A stretch of DNA of 64,000 bases from SHLQ01 sp964517125 (lineage in GTDB: Bacteria; Actinomycetota; Acidimicrobiia; Acidimicrobiales; SHLQ01): NCBI GenBank assembly GCA_964517125.1, contig CAZFBD010000001.1:62001-126000 (forward strand). Reading direction: 5' to 3'. Both the position numbers and the translations under genes were made by a program. Shown piece after piece: positions 1-7,752 of the stretch. The notes below the pieces were generated by a model. That model was not told the origin of the DNA. It was given only the letters and a program-made list of their open reading frames with translations, and did not search any database. How positions within the stretch are numbered: position 1 is the first letter of the stretch; each line of letters begins with the position of its first letter.

Positions 1-1
1 A

Positions 2-439
2 ACTGCACTGAAGGGCAAAGCCGCTGTTGCGAACGGCAAGCTGGCATATCTTGCGTTCCAGGAGACGTTCAGCGGTCCTCGCTGGGATGCGCTCGTGGCT
101 CGTGGTGCAAAGGTCCAACGCCCGCTCTGGGCATCCACGGGAACAAAGAACCCCGAGTATCCCGACACGCTCTATGTCGACGCGTTGATCGGTCCGGATT
201 CGGTCAACACCATTCCGGATGCGACCCTCGAGAACTTCCTTGATCACGGCACCGTTGCACGAACGGTCGACGTCGATGTCGAGGAAGCCAAGACGGTTCT
301 TGCCGACATCGCCGCACTCGGAGTCGACCTGGACCAGGTGGCAATTCAGCTCGAGGACGAAGGTGTCATCGCCTTCGAAAAGAGCTTCAGCTCCCTCCTT
401 GACAGCCTCGCCATCAAAGCCGCCGAACTCCAAGCCTGA
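2..439 (+). CDS. tal: Transaldolase, C-terminal part (5' end outside window)
   Basis: Transaldolase transfers a dihydroxyacetone unit between sedoheptulose-7-phosphate and glyceraldehyde-3-phosphate in the non-oxidative pentose phosphate pathway. Only the last 145 codons are in the window; the reading frame is open from base 2, so roughly the first 220 residues, including the Schiff-base lysine, lie upstream. The visible part carries RPLWASTGTKNPEY followed by YVDALIGPDSVNTIP and a DHG turn, the signature of the second half of the Tal family. It ends in TGA 3 bases before a GGGGTCTGACCCC palindrome that may act as its transcript end. Identification is firm; only the start is missing. Confidence 0.93.
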   Translation, partial: TALKGKAAVANGKLAYLAFQETFSGPRWDALVARGAKVQRPLWASTGTKNPEYPDTLYVDALIGPDSVNTIPDATLENFLDHGTVARTVDVDVEEAKTVLADIAALGVDLDQVAIQLEDEGVIAFEKSFSSLLDSLAIKAAELQA

Positions 440-441
440 CC

Positions 442-462
442 CAATGGGGTCTGACCCCATTG
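442..462. repeat. REP-like palindrome, GGGGTCTGACCCC core
   Basis: Perfect inverted repeat with 9-bp arms (CAATGGGGT / ACCCCATTG) around a 3-base CTG loop, between the transaldolase stop and the 3' end of a REP-type transposase remnant. The same core recurs at 54922-55136 and 56607-56633 in this window. Such short palindromes beside Y1-type transposase genes resemble REP/RAYT systems (family knowledge); mobilisation here is inferred. Confidence 0.8.
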
Positions 463-487
463 TGAGGGTGTCGCTACGTTGCGTGGC

Positions 488-1017
488 CTACGCTGCTGCC
501 TGCGAACCGGCGAGGACGAAGCGGGTGTAGGCCTCGAGGCTGCCGAAATGGGCGATCGTGAACGCGGTGTTGAGCCNNNNNNNNNNNNNNNNNNNNNNNN
601 NNNNNNNNNNNNNNNNNNNNNNNNNNNNNNNNNNNNNNNNNNNNNNNNNNNNNNNNNNNNNNNNNNNNNNNNNNNNCGGGTGTAGGCCTCGAGGCTGCCG
701 AAATGGGCGATCGTGAACGCGGTGTTGAGCCATGACGGCTGCGGCACGGCCCCGATGAAGGCTGGCCAGCTTGACCACACGTAGTCGGACAGATCGGCGA
801 CCCCGGCGTCGAGTGGATTGAGGTGGACGTACCGGCTGGCGGTCTCGAAGTACGCCGCTGCCTCGATCAGCTTTGAGGTGAATCGACTTCTGAACAACGG
901 GCCGTAGCGTTCGTGTTTGGCGTTGAATTGCTGGCTGTAGTTGGCTCCAAGCGCCTTCATCGCCGCCGACAGCTCGCCAGCCGTCGATTCGACGAGCACG
1001 TGAAAGTGGGTCGTCAT
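488..1017 (-). pseudogene. REP-associated (Y1-type) tyrosine transposase remnant, 5'-truncated, interrupted by assembly gap
   Basis: The frame encodes THFHVLVE, the HuH metal-binding motif of IS200/Y1 transposases, then a tyrosine-bearing helix region ending SRYVHLNPLDAGV, with tyrosines at about residues 56 and 63 as candidate nucleophiles. The family normally has about 60 residues before the HuH motif; here they are missing and the frame runs straight into the promoter region of the divergent HxlR gene, so the 5' end is lost. The gap of 100 N plus a 55-bp duplication interrupts it. Removing both leaves 375 bp, exactly 125 codons, with an uninterrupted frame ending RFVLAGSQAAA. It sits next to a REP-like palindrome, as RAYT genes do. 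Probably inactive. Confidence 0.75.
522..731. other. Scaffold gap (N 577-676) with identical 55-bp flanks
   Basis: Bases 522-576 and 677-731 are identical over 55 bp and bracket exactly 100 N. This is what two overlapping contig ends look like when a scaffolder inserts a fixed-size gap. Collapsing the overlap restores the transposase frame, so there is probably no missing DNA here. Confidence 0.9.
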
Positions 1018-1050
1018 GCCAGACGGTTGGTTGCGTTTTGCCACTTGTTG

Positions 1051-1086
1051 GTTGAAATTTGCAACTGACTGGTCTACGGTGCGGTC
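1051..1086 (+). promoter_or_regulatory. Promoter and probable HxlR operator
   Basis: A TACGGT -10 box at 1075-1080 lies 6 bases before the ATG at 1087, predicting a leaderless transcript. At 1051-1065 GTTGAAATTTGCAAC is an inverted repeat with one mismatched pair, placed at about -36 to -22, where a bound regulator would block the polymerase. Autoregulation by the HxlR protein is inferred. Confidence 0.5.
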
Positions 1087-1545
1087 ATGGCCGGCCCGAC
1101 CACGACTCCCGACAGCGACTCCATCAGCGCTGCGCTTGCCGTGATCGGCGATCGCTGGTCGCTGCTGGTTCTGCGTGGTGTCTTTCGTGGACTCCACCGT
1201 TTCAGCGAGCTTCGCGACGACCTCGGAATCGCATCGAACCTGCTGACGACCCGACTGTGCGCACTCGTCGAGGCCGACGTCCTCGAGAAGGTGCCATACC
1301 AGGAGCGGCCCGTGCGCCACGAATACCGACTCACCCCGGCCGGGCGGGACCTGTCGCCGGTGCTGGTCGCGCTGATGCAGTGGGGAGACACCCACCGGTC
1401 TCCGCACGGTGCACCAACGACGCTGTTGCATGCCGCATGCGACGCCCCGATCGAAAACATCAACCGGTGCACGAGCTGTGGGTCGTCGATCGACGCCCAC
1501 GAAATTCGCAGTGACACCGCAACGCAGCCTCCGGAGGCCCCATGA
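1087..1545 (+). CDS. HxlR-family winged-helix transcriptional regulator
   Basis: A 152-residue DNA-binding regulator of the MarR-like HxlR family. The family core is clear: IGDRWSLLVLRGVFRG at residues 20-35, RFSELRDDLGIASNLLTTRL for the recognition helix region, and PYQERPVRHEYRLTPAGRDL for the wing, followed by LMQWGD. Past the wing a C-terminal CTSCG pair of cysteines could bind metal or sense redox, as cysteines do in some HxlR proteins (inference). Its TGA overlaps the ATG of fbiC by 4 bases, so regulator and F420 biosynthesis gene are translationally coupled. That pairing suggests control of, or by, deazaflavin metabolism, but the ligand is unknown. Confidence 0.9.
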   Translation: MAGPTTTPDSDSISAALAVIGDRWSLLVLRGVFRGLHRFSELRDDLGIASNLLTTRLCALVEADVLEKVPYQERPVRHEYRLTPAGRDLSPVLVALMQWGDTHRSPHGAPTTLLHAACDAPIENINRCTSCGSSIDAHEIRSDTATQPPEAP

Positions 1546-3884
1546 CATCCATCCCGCCAGCTGGCGAAGCGCTTCGGTCGACTGCGGCCGCGATCCGCGA
1601 CGAACAAACCGGGACCCGTATCACGTGGTCCCCCAAGGTGTTCATCCCGCTCACGAAGCTGTGTCAGGACCGATGCGGGTACTGCACATTCGCTGAGCCG
1701 CCCGCACGCGTGGAGGCGCCGTACATGTCGTCGGCAGAGGTGCTCAAGATCGCCCGCAAGGGCGCCCGCGCCGGGTGCCACGAAGCGCTGTTCACCCTGG
1801 GCGAGCGACCAGAGTTGCGATACCCGGCAGCACGCGAATGGCTCGACGAGCACGGCTACGAGAGCACCGTGCACTACCTGCACTCCATGGCCCAATTGGT
1901 GCTGGCTGAGACCGGCCTGCTCCCCCACGCCAACGCCGGTGCCCTCGACCGTGACGAGCTTGCGCTGCTGCGCACCGTTTCTCCGTCACAGGGGATGATG
2001 CTCGAGTCGATCAACCCCGACCTGGCGTGTCATGCCGGCAGCCCAGACAAGACCCCCGAGCGGCGGCTCGCAACGCTGGAGTACGCCGGTGAGCTCGCAA
2101 TTCCGTTCACCACCGGCATTCTCGTTGGTATAGGCGAGAGCCGCGAGGATCGAATTGCCTCGCTCGAAGCCATCGCCGAGAGCCACCAGCGGCACGGCCA
2201 CATCCAGGAAGTCATCGTTCAGAACTTCCTCCCCAAGGCCGACACCCGCATGCACCGCGAGGCGCCGTGTCCGCCCGAGGTTCATCTGGACGCCATCTCC
2301 CTGGCTCGGCTGATCCTGCCGCCCGACGTGCACGTGCAAGCGCCGCCAAACCTCGCCGAGAGCGTCGGTGAACTGCTTGCGGCCGGAATCGACGACCTGG
2401 GTGGGGTCTCCCCCATCACGATTGACCACGTCAACCCCGAGAAGCCGTGGCCACAGATCGACGCTCTCGCCACCGTCGTCGAAGCCGACGGATACGTCCT
2501 TGCACCTCGCCTGACCGCTCACCCCGAGTTCGTGCTCGACCCCGGCCGATGGTTCGACGAGTCGTTGCGCTTCAACGTCATGGACCGCAGCGACGCCGAA
2601 GGCCTTGGCCGGGACGATCCGGGTGCCGTGTTCCCCGAACGCACGATGGAAGATGCGAACGTGAAGGACGGAGCCGAGGTTGTCCTGATCGGTGACCGGT
2701 CGACCGCGTGGTTTTCTGGCGCCGACCAGGTCCCCCGACGAATGCTGCCTGCCGAGGGAGCCGCGACCGGTGCGGTGGCTGAGGTGCTTGCTGGTGCCCG
2801 GCTCGGACAGCAGTTGGGCGAAGAAGAGATCGTCACGTTGTTCGAAGCCCGTGGCCCCGAAGTCGCCGCAGTGGCGAACCTTGCCGATGAACTTCGCGAA
2901 CAGGTGAACGGCAACGTCGTCACCTATGTCGCCAACCGAAACATCAACTACACCAACGTCTGCACGTTCAAGTGCCAGTTCTGCGGCTTCTCCAAGGGGC
3001 CACTTTCGTTGAATCTGCGCGGTGCGCCCTACCTGCTGACGCTCGATGACATGGCGGAGCGGGTCGTCGAAGCCGCAGACCTGGGTGCCACCGAGGTCTG
3101 CCTGCAAGGTGGCATCCACCCCGACTTCGACGGCGACTACTACCTGGACGTCATCAAGGCGGTGCACGCCGCCGCCCCCGACATCCACATCCACGGCTTC
3201 ACAGCACTCGAGGTCACCGAAGGCGCCAAACGCCTGGGTGAACCCCTCGAGCAGTATCTCGGCCGCCTCAAGGATGCCGGCCTCAAGTCGCTTCCCGGGA
3301 CCGCTGCCGAGATCCTCGACGATGAGATTCGGGCCATTCTGTGTCCGGACAAAGTCAACACCGAGGAATGGCTCGAGGCGCACCGACTTGCGCATCGGGT
3401 CGGCATGACCTCGAACGTCACGATCATGTTCGGTGCCGTCGAACAACCCGTGCACTGGGCCCGGCACCTCCTTCGCACCCTTGCGCTGCAGCGGGAAACG
3501 GGAGGCTTCACCGAGTTCGTGACCCTGCCCTTCGTGCACATGGCCTCGCCGATCTACCTGCGGAAGCGGGCCCGTCGCGGTCCAACATTCCGGGAGACGC
3601 TGCTGATGCACTCGGTTGCCCGCATCGTGTACCACGGGCAGATCGACAACATCCAGGCGTCGTGGCCCAAGATCGGCCTCGAAGGTGTGACGCAGCTTCT
3701 CCATGCAGGGGTCAACGATCTGGGCGGAACCCTGATGGACGAGAACATCAGCAGGGCTGCCGGAGCGTCACACGGAACCGAACTCGGTCCCGATGACTTT
3801 GCCGAAGCCATCGCTCCTCTCGGTCGCCGACTGGCGCAGCGCAACACCCGATACGAACACATCGGTGGTGTGCTGGCCGGATAG
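1542..3884 (+). CDS. fbiC: FO synthase, fused CofG-CofH (coenzyme F420 biosynthesis)
   Basis: A 780-residue bifunctional radical-SAM enzyme that joins tyrosine and 5-amino-6-ribitylaminouracil to make FO, the deazaflavin core of coenzyme F420. Two radical-SAM halves are visible: CofG with CQDRCGYC (Cys41, 45, 48) and CofH with CTFKCQFC (Cys474, 478, 481). The fused form is typical of actinobacteria; archaea and cyanobacteria encode two proteins. The ATG overlaps the HxlR stop as ATGA. The ribityl substrate derives from riboflavin synthesis; ribD lies about 7 kb away. No other F420 genes (fbiA, fbiB, fbiD) are seen nearby. Confidence 0.97.
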   Translation: MTSIPPAGEALRSTAAAIRDEQTGTRITWSPKVFIPLTKLCQDRCGYCTFAEPPARVEAPYMSSAEVLKIARKGARAGCHEALFTLGERPELRYPAAREWLDEHGYESTVHYLHSMAQLVLAETGLLPHANAGALDRDELALLRTVSPSQGMMLESINPDLACHAGSPDKTPERRLATLEYAGELAIPFTTGILVGIGESREDRIASLEAIAESHQRHGHIQEVIVQNFLPKADTRMHREAPCPPEVHLDAISLARLILPPDVHVQAPPNLAESVGELLAAGIDDLGGVSPITIDHVNPEKPWPQIDALATVVEADGYVLAPRLTAHPEFVLDPGRWFDESLRFNVMDRSDAEGLGRDDPGAVFPERTMEDANVKDGAEVVLIGDRSTAWFSGADQVPRRMLPAEGAATGAVAEVLAGARLGQQLGEEEIVTLFEARGPEVAAVANLADELREQVNGNVVTYVANRNINYTNVCTFKCQFCGFSKGPLSLNLRGAPYLLTLDDMAERVVEAADLGATEVCLQGGIHPDFDGDYYLDVIKAVHAAAPDIHIHGFTALEVTEGAKRLGEPLEQYLGRLKDAGLKSLPGTAAEILDDEIRAILCPDKVNTEEWLEAHRLAHRVGMTSNVTIMFGAVEQPVHWARHLLRTLALQRETGGFTEFVTLPFVHMASPIYLRKRARRGPTFRETLLMHSVARIVYHGQIDNIQASWPKIGLEGVTQLLHAGVNDLGGTLMDENISRAAGASHGTELGPDDFAEAIAPLGRRLAQRNTRYEHIGGVLAG

Positions 3885-3900
3885 CCGACACCAGCTCGAC

Positions 3901-3912
3901 TACATTCAGGCA
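3901..3912 (+). promoter_or_regulatory. Leaderless promoter of the LOG-family gene
   Basis: TACATT at 3901-3906 is followed by 6 bases and a GTG at 3913, placing transcription start on the start codon. This supports the GTG over a longer in-frame start at 3793 that would run 92 bases into fbiC. Confidence 0.55.
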
Positions 3913-4944
3913 GTGGACAAACTGCCCAGATATCGCACCGGTAAGCCCGCCCTCGACGCCAAGATCGCTGAACTCATCGATCAGGCGGCGTTGCAGTCCG
4001 ACACTGACCTGACCTTTGAAATGATGGTTTCCGCCATCCGGTTGGGTCTGGAGGACGTGGACCGCGCCGACCTGAAGCTGGTCAACGCAGCGCTCAAGGA
4101 GCTGCGGTACGCATTCCATGTGTTCGCCCCCTACCGCGGAATCCCGAAGTGCACGATCTTCGGGTCGGCCCGCATCAAGCCCGGCGACCCCGCCTATGAG
4201 TGCGCGAAGGACTTCGGCGCTGCCATGGCGGATCGCGACTGGATGGTCATGACCGGCGCCGGACCGGGAATCATGGCCGCTGGTCTTGAAGGCGCAGGCG
4301 CAGAGAACTCGTTTGGCATCAACATCATGTTGCCGTTCGAAGCCAGCGCGAACGAGGTGATTGCCGACGACCCAAAGCTCATCAACTTCCGGTACTTCTT
4401 CACCCGGAAGGTGACCTTCATGAAGGAGTCGCAGGGATACGCCATCCTGCCCGGCGGCTTCGGGACGATGGACGAGGCGTTCGAACTGCTCACCCTCATG
4501 CAGACCGGAAAGAGCTTCCTCGCTCCCGTTGTACTGCTCGACCCGGTGGGCTCGACCTACTGGGAGCGGTGGCGTCAGTTCGTCGTCGACGAACTGTTGG
4601 GCGATGGCCTCATCAGCGAGGCCGACATGGGGCTGGTCCACATCACCAACAGCGTCACCGAGGCTGCCGACGAGATCTCCCGGTTCTATCGGAACTACCA
4701 CTCGAGCCGTGCCGTGGGTCAGCGTCTGGTCATCCGAATGAAACGGGAGCTGAGCAACGACGAACTGTCGGCGCTCAACAACGAGTTTGGTGACATCATC
4801 GAGGACGGCGCCATCGAACGCATCGAGGCAACAGACTCAGAAATGCGCGATGACGATCATCTGGACCTGCATCGGATTGCGTTCCGATTCGACCGCCACG
4901 GGCATGCGCGGCTTCGGCTCCTGGTCGACGCGATCAACGCATAG
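3913..4944 (+). CDS. LOG-family (TIGR00730-type) nucleoside-5'-monophosphate phosphoribohydrolase-like protein
   Basis: A 343-residue Rossmann-fold protein with the two LOG signatures, MTGAGPGIM for nucleotide binding and PGGFGTMDE for catalysis. Family members release the base from N6-modified AMP (cytokinin activation) or act as nucleotide 5'-monophosphate nucleosidases; older annotation calls them lysine decarboxylases without cause. It is longer than plant LOG (about 215 residues): about 75 helical residues precede the core, and a C-terminal extension of about 100 residues ends in LRLLVDAINA. This resembles the larger PpnN-like architecture only loosely. GTG at 3913 is chosen from the -10 spacing. 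Substrate is unknown. Confidence 0.82.
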   Translation: MDKLPRYRTGKPALDAKIAELIDQAALQSDTDLTFEMMVSAIRLGLEDVDRADLKLVNAALKELRYAFHVFAPYRGIPKCTIFGSARIKPGDPAYECAKDFGAAMADRDWMVMTGAGPGIMAAGLEGAGAENSFGINIMLPFEASANEVIADDPKLINFRYFFTRKVTFMKESQGYAILPGGFGTMDEAFELLTLMQTGKSFLAPVVLLDPVGSTYWERWRQFVVDELLGDGLISEADMGLVHITNSVTEAADEISRFYRNYHSSRAVGQRLVIRMKRELSNDELSALNNEFGDIIEDGAIERIEATDSEMRDDDHLDLHRIAFRFDRHGHARLRLLVDAINA

Positions 4945-4967
4945 CGGCGCTCGCCACCGACTCCGGG

Positions 4968-5159
4968 TCAGAGCGTGTTCTGGTCACTCAGAATGTGTGC
5001 AGCCTTCTCAACGGCGCGCCGGGCCTTGCCGATGCGCTTGTCATCGACTGGAGGTTCTCCGGTTTCCAGCAATTCCCGAAGGCTTGCCATGCCCAGATCA
5101 GCGAGCTCTTCGGCGATCGCTTCGAGCCGTTCTCTGAGGTGATCAAAATCTCCATCCAT
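4968..5159 (-). CDS. Small conserved-looking protein, 63 residues
   Basis: A short, highly charged, almost entirely helical protein beginning MDGDFDHLRERLEAIAEEL and containing ASLRELLETGE and KARRAVEKAAHIL, a pattern suited to a helical hairpin or coiled coil. No family is recognised with certainty; similar short proteins occur in actinobacteria. The ATG at 5159 is preferred to an upstream in-frame start at 5195, because 5195 would run into the divergent gene and a TATCGT -10 box lies 9 bases before 5159. It shares a bidirectional promoter with the gene starting at 5189. Confidence 0.6.
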   Translation of the reverse strand: MDGDFDHLRERLEAIAEELADLGMASLRELLETGEPPVDDKRIGKARRAVEKAAHILSDQNTL

Positions 5160-5168
5160 GGTCGGGCC

Positions 5169-5178
5169 ACGATAGCGT
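5169..5178. promoter_or_regulatory. Face-to-face overlapping -10 boxes between divergent genes
   Basis: The 10-mer ACGATAGCGT holds a minus-strand -10 (TATCGT, 5174-5169) and a plus-strand -10 (TAGCGT, 5173-5178) that share the central TA. Starts lie 9 bases (5159, minus) and 10 bases (5189, plus) away, leaving little or no 5' leader. Confidence 0.5.
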
Positions 5179-5188
5179 CGACAGCTCC

Positions 5189-6037
5189 ATGACATCGTCC
5201 AATCTGCCGCAAGCCGTTTCTTGGGTCTCGTTCGTCGCCGAAGACGGCGACACCTGGCTGTTCGATCTGTCGTTCTTCACCTCGAACTGGAACTGCATCT
5301 ACGGCTCCGGGTGCGCAGGGATCGAGGAAACCGCCGACGTCGAGGGGCAACGCGGCTGCTGTAGCTACGGAGCGCACTTCGCAGATGGGGCCGACCTGGC
5401 CCGCGTCATGAAGACGGCCGAGGCGCTCCCGAGCGATCTGTGGGAGCTCAATGCGTTTCGCCCCAATGACGCCAACGGCGACCTCGCCGTGTTGACCGAA
5501 GCGCTCACCGAACTTGATGAGGATGGCGAGCGGACGACTCTCGTCGTCGAAGGCGCCTGTGTGTTCCAGAACCGGCCGGGTTTTGTGAACGGCGCTGGCT
5601 GCGCGTTCCATCTGGCGGCGGTCGCCACCGGCATCGATCCGTTGGAGTGGAAGCCCGAGGTCTGCTGGCAGCTGCCGATTCGTGTCGAGCACCATGTGGA
5701 CGACAACGGGGCGCACACCCACATGGTTCGCCAATGGGAGCGCCGCGACTGGGGCGAGGCCGGGAACGATCTGGCCTGGTGGTGTTCAGAGGCACCCGAG
5801 GCGTACACGGGCTCGCAGAGCGTGGCGCACTACCTGCGCGCTGAAGTGGCCGCACTGGCCGGTGAATCGGTTGCGGCGGCGCTCGTGGACCACGCAGACA
5901 GGACCGCAGGGGCGATCAGCGTGCAGCTGAGCTCGCGTGCTGGTCAGTCGGATTCAGCGTCTTCGGAGACGTCGGCGTCGTCGGACGCAGGGTCTTCGGC
6001 GGAATCCTCGGGTTCAACCTTGGATTCCCACTCCTGA
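5189..6037 (+). CDS. Cysteine-rich protein, YkgJ-like zinc/iron-chelating domain suspected
   Basis: A 282-residue protein of unknown function. The first 190 residues carry an ordered cysteine pattern: CIYGSGC, then GCCSYGAHF, GACVFQNRP, GAGCAFH and PEVCWQLPI. That order resembles the CxxxC...CC...C...C layout of the YkgJ zinc/iron-chelating family, but this is pattern-based only. No signal peptide or membrane segment is visible. The last 30 residues are almost only Ser, Ala, Asp and Glu, and lie antisense to the 3' end of a convergent gene; that tail may be a read-through extension. The start ATG matches the shared divergent promoter at 5169-5178. Confidence 0.6.
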   Translation: MTSSNLPQAVSWVSFVAEDGDTWLFDLSFFTSNWNCIYGSGCAGIEETADVEGQRGCCSYGAHFADGADLARVMKTAEALPSDLWELNAFRPNDANGDLAVLTEALTELDEDGERTTLVVEGACVFQNRPGFVNGAGCAFHLAAVATGIDPLEWKPEVCWQLPIRVEHHVDDNGAHTHMVRQWERRDWGEAGNDLAWWCSEAPEAYTGSQSVAHYLRAEVAALAGESVAAALVDHADRTAGAISVQLSSRAGQSDSASSETSASSDAGSSAESSGSTLDSHS

Positions 6038-6189
6038 GCAAGATCAGCCCAAGCATCGTGCTCGGGCTTGTGGTTGTCTTCGGAGTTTTCCTCACCGGCA
6101 ATGTCCTCGAAGAGATCTTCGAGGTCAACGTCGTGTGAGCGCTTGAGGGCTCGAGCTTCCTCAAACCTACGATGGCGGCCTTTTTTCAC
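5944..6189 (-). CDS. Small acidic protein, 81 residues
   Basis: Function unknown. It begins with a basic stretch, KKGRHRRFEEARALKR, and ends in a strongly acidic tail of Glu, Asp and Ser. The start is supported by a perfect AGGAGG at 6197-6202; GTG codons follow at 6192 and 6189, and the second gives the better 7-base spacing. A TAGTAT -10 at 6227-6232 would give a leader of about 28 bases, unlike the leaderless genes around it. Its last 94 bp are antisense to the Ser/Asp-rich tail of the convergent gene. Basic head plus acidic tail could suit RNA or protein contact, but nothing more can be said. Confidence 0.58.
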   Translation of the reverse strand: MKKGRHRRFEEARALKRSHDVDLEDLFEDIAGEENSEDNHKPEHDAWADLAQEWESKVEPEDSAEDPASDDADVSEDAESD

Positions 6190-6253
6190 CACAAAACCTC
6201 CTGGGTGGCCGTCGATACAGACCACAATACTAGCCGTGACATTCGGCTCGTTC

Positions 6254-7432
6254 CTACTGGGGCGGTTGTACGGGGACTCCGGATCGTTCTTCGAGGACCA
6301 GACCACCGTCGCCGTCGAAGGCGAGTGCGGCCTCGCCGCTCATGAGGCGTCGGATTGGTTCTCCGGCGAGCTCGGCCCGCCAACCCTTCGACAAACGGGC
6401 GTCTTCGTCGCCGCGGACGAGGGCTTCGATGTCGGCACGGGCCCCGAGAAGGGCCGGATCGAGCTGAAGTTCGCTTGCGAGCTGCGCCACCCATGCGGCC
6501 ACGAGCGTGACTGCTGGCCGAAGATCGGGGCGGGATTCGCGGTTCTGACGGGGCTTGGAAGGAGGCTTCGGAAGGTCGGCGCCTTCCTGGACAAGCTTCA
6601 GGATCATGGCGCCGTGGTCGCCGCGGGCCAGACGATCGTCGACGCCGCGCACCGACTTCAATTCGTCGACCGTGCCGGGTCGGCGTTGTGCGACCCCGAC
6701 GAGCGCAAGGTCCGACAGGATGAAGCGCACGGGCTGGTCGAGTTCGGCGGCGTAGCGCTCGCGCCATGAAGCGAGGAGTCGAGCGGCGCCCAGCGAGGGC
6801 CCCTTGAGCTGCCGTACCGCTTTGATTCGGCGCCAGGCTTCCTCGGGGTCTCGTCGACCTCGGGGCTGGTTTCGGAGAACCTCGAACTCGGTTTCGGCCC
6901 ATGCCAGCCGCCCGGTCTCGGTCAGCTGGTTCACCAGTTGCTGACGAAGCTCCAAGAGGTGGGCGACGTCGCTGGCGGCGTAGTCGAGCTGATCTTCCGA
7001 GAGTGGACGATCGAGCCAGTTGGTGAGGCGCGAGGTCTTGGGGAGCGAGATGTGCAGCATCTTGTCGTGAAGTGCGGCGAGCGACGGCGTGGACATGCCG
7101 GTGAATCCTGCCGCCAACTGTGTATCGAAGATCTGGCCCGGGATGGTACCCGCCCAATGATCGAACACCTCGAGGTCCTGGCTTGCTGCGTGAAGGACGG
7201 CGATGGCCGGACTTGCGAACAGTTCCGTCATGGGAGCCGGGTCGACGGCGAGCGGGTCGATGAGGACGATCTCGGTGCCGTTGTTGATCTGGATCAGGGC
7301 AACCCGGGGGAAATAGCTCCGCTCCCGGTGGAATTCGGTGTCGATGGCATAGAGTCCGCAGTCGAGCGAGCTCTCGACGAACGCCGCAAACGCAGCGTCA
7401 TCGTCGACGAACCGATACCCCGGTTCCGTCAC
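6254..7432 (-). CDS. rnd: Ribonuclease D
   Basis: A 3'-5' exoribonuclease of the DEDD superfamily that trims tRNA and other stable RNA 3' ends. All three exonuclease motifs are visible: AIDTEFHRE (Asp31, Glu33), LHAASQDLEVFD, and DYAASDVAHLL carrying the Tyr-x3-Asp of the DEDDy class. An HRDC-like region follows (about residues 205-290), giving 392 residues, close to the E. coli enzyme. The GTG at 7432 overlaps the rhodanese stop as GTGA, so the two are coupled; longer upstream starts would bury most of the rhodanese end. Confidence 0.93.
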   Translation of the reverse strand: MTEPGYRFVDDDAAFAAFVESSLDCGLYAIDTEFHRERSYFPRVALIQINNGTEIVLIDPLAVDPAPMTELFASPAIAVLHAASQDLEVFDHWAGTIPGQIFDTQLAAGFTGMSTPSLAALHDKMLHISLPKTSRLTNWLDRPLSEDQLDYAASDVAHLLELRQQLVNQLTETGRLAWAETEFEVLRNQPRGRRDPEEAWRRIKAVRQLKGPSLGAARLLASWRERYAAELDQPVRFILSDLALVGVAQRRPGTVDELKSVRGVDDRLARGDHGAMILKLVQEGADLPKPPSKPRQNRESRPDLRPAVTLVAAWVAQLASELQLDPALLGARADIEALVRGDEDARLSKGWRAELAGEPIRRLMSGEAALAFDGDGGLVLEERSGVPVQPPQ

Positions 7433-7752
7433 TGGTTGGTGCTTCCTGACGCAGTTTCTCGGCCCGATTGCACCCACCCGTTGGTGCCACCTGTGATGTT
7501 CACGGTGTCTCGGCCCTGGGCCGAGAGGAACTCGCATGCCTGCATCGACCGGCCGCCGGCCGCACAGATGATGTACACGGTGCCGTCGGGGATCTCCGCA
7601 GCTCTGTCGGGGATGGTGGCGAGCGGAATGTGGATGGTTCCCGGAACCCGTGCCATCTCGTATTCATCGGGTTCCCGGACATCGACGAGCGTGACCGGCC
7701 CTGCAGCAAGCGCCTCGGCCAGTTGGTCGACGTCGATCTCCTGAATGCCCAT
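7429..7752 (-). CDS. Single-domain rhodanese-like sulfurtransferase
   Basis: A 107-residue rhodanese domain. The active-site loop reads CAAGGRS with Cys63 as the persulfide carrier, after the family's DVREPDEYEMARVPGTIHIP segment. Such small rhodaneses deliver sulfane sulfur or act in sulfur relay and detoxification; the acceptor cannot be told from sequence. The ATG at 7752 is chosen because a TACGCT -10 box (7759-7764) sits 6 bases upstream. It is the first gene of a two-gene unit with RNase D. Confidence 0.9.
   Translation of the reverse strand: MGIQEIDVDQLAEALAAGPVTLVDVREPDEYEMARVPGTIHIPLATIPDRAAEIPDGTVYIICAAGGRSMQACEFLSAQGRDTVNITGGTNGWVQSGRETASGSTNQ

Noticed and set aside
346..1548. One long minus-strand frame across the first N gap
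   Set aside because: It joins the transposase remnant to the antisense of HxlR and depends on the arbitrary gap length; only 488-1017 has family motifs.
1986..3704. Long open frame (572 codons) antisense to fbiC, and many others of this kind over carB, aspS, mltG and relA
   Set aside because: High GC leaves long antisense frames by chance; the sense proteins carry complete family motifs and the antisense ones carry none.
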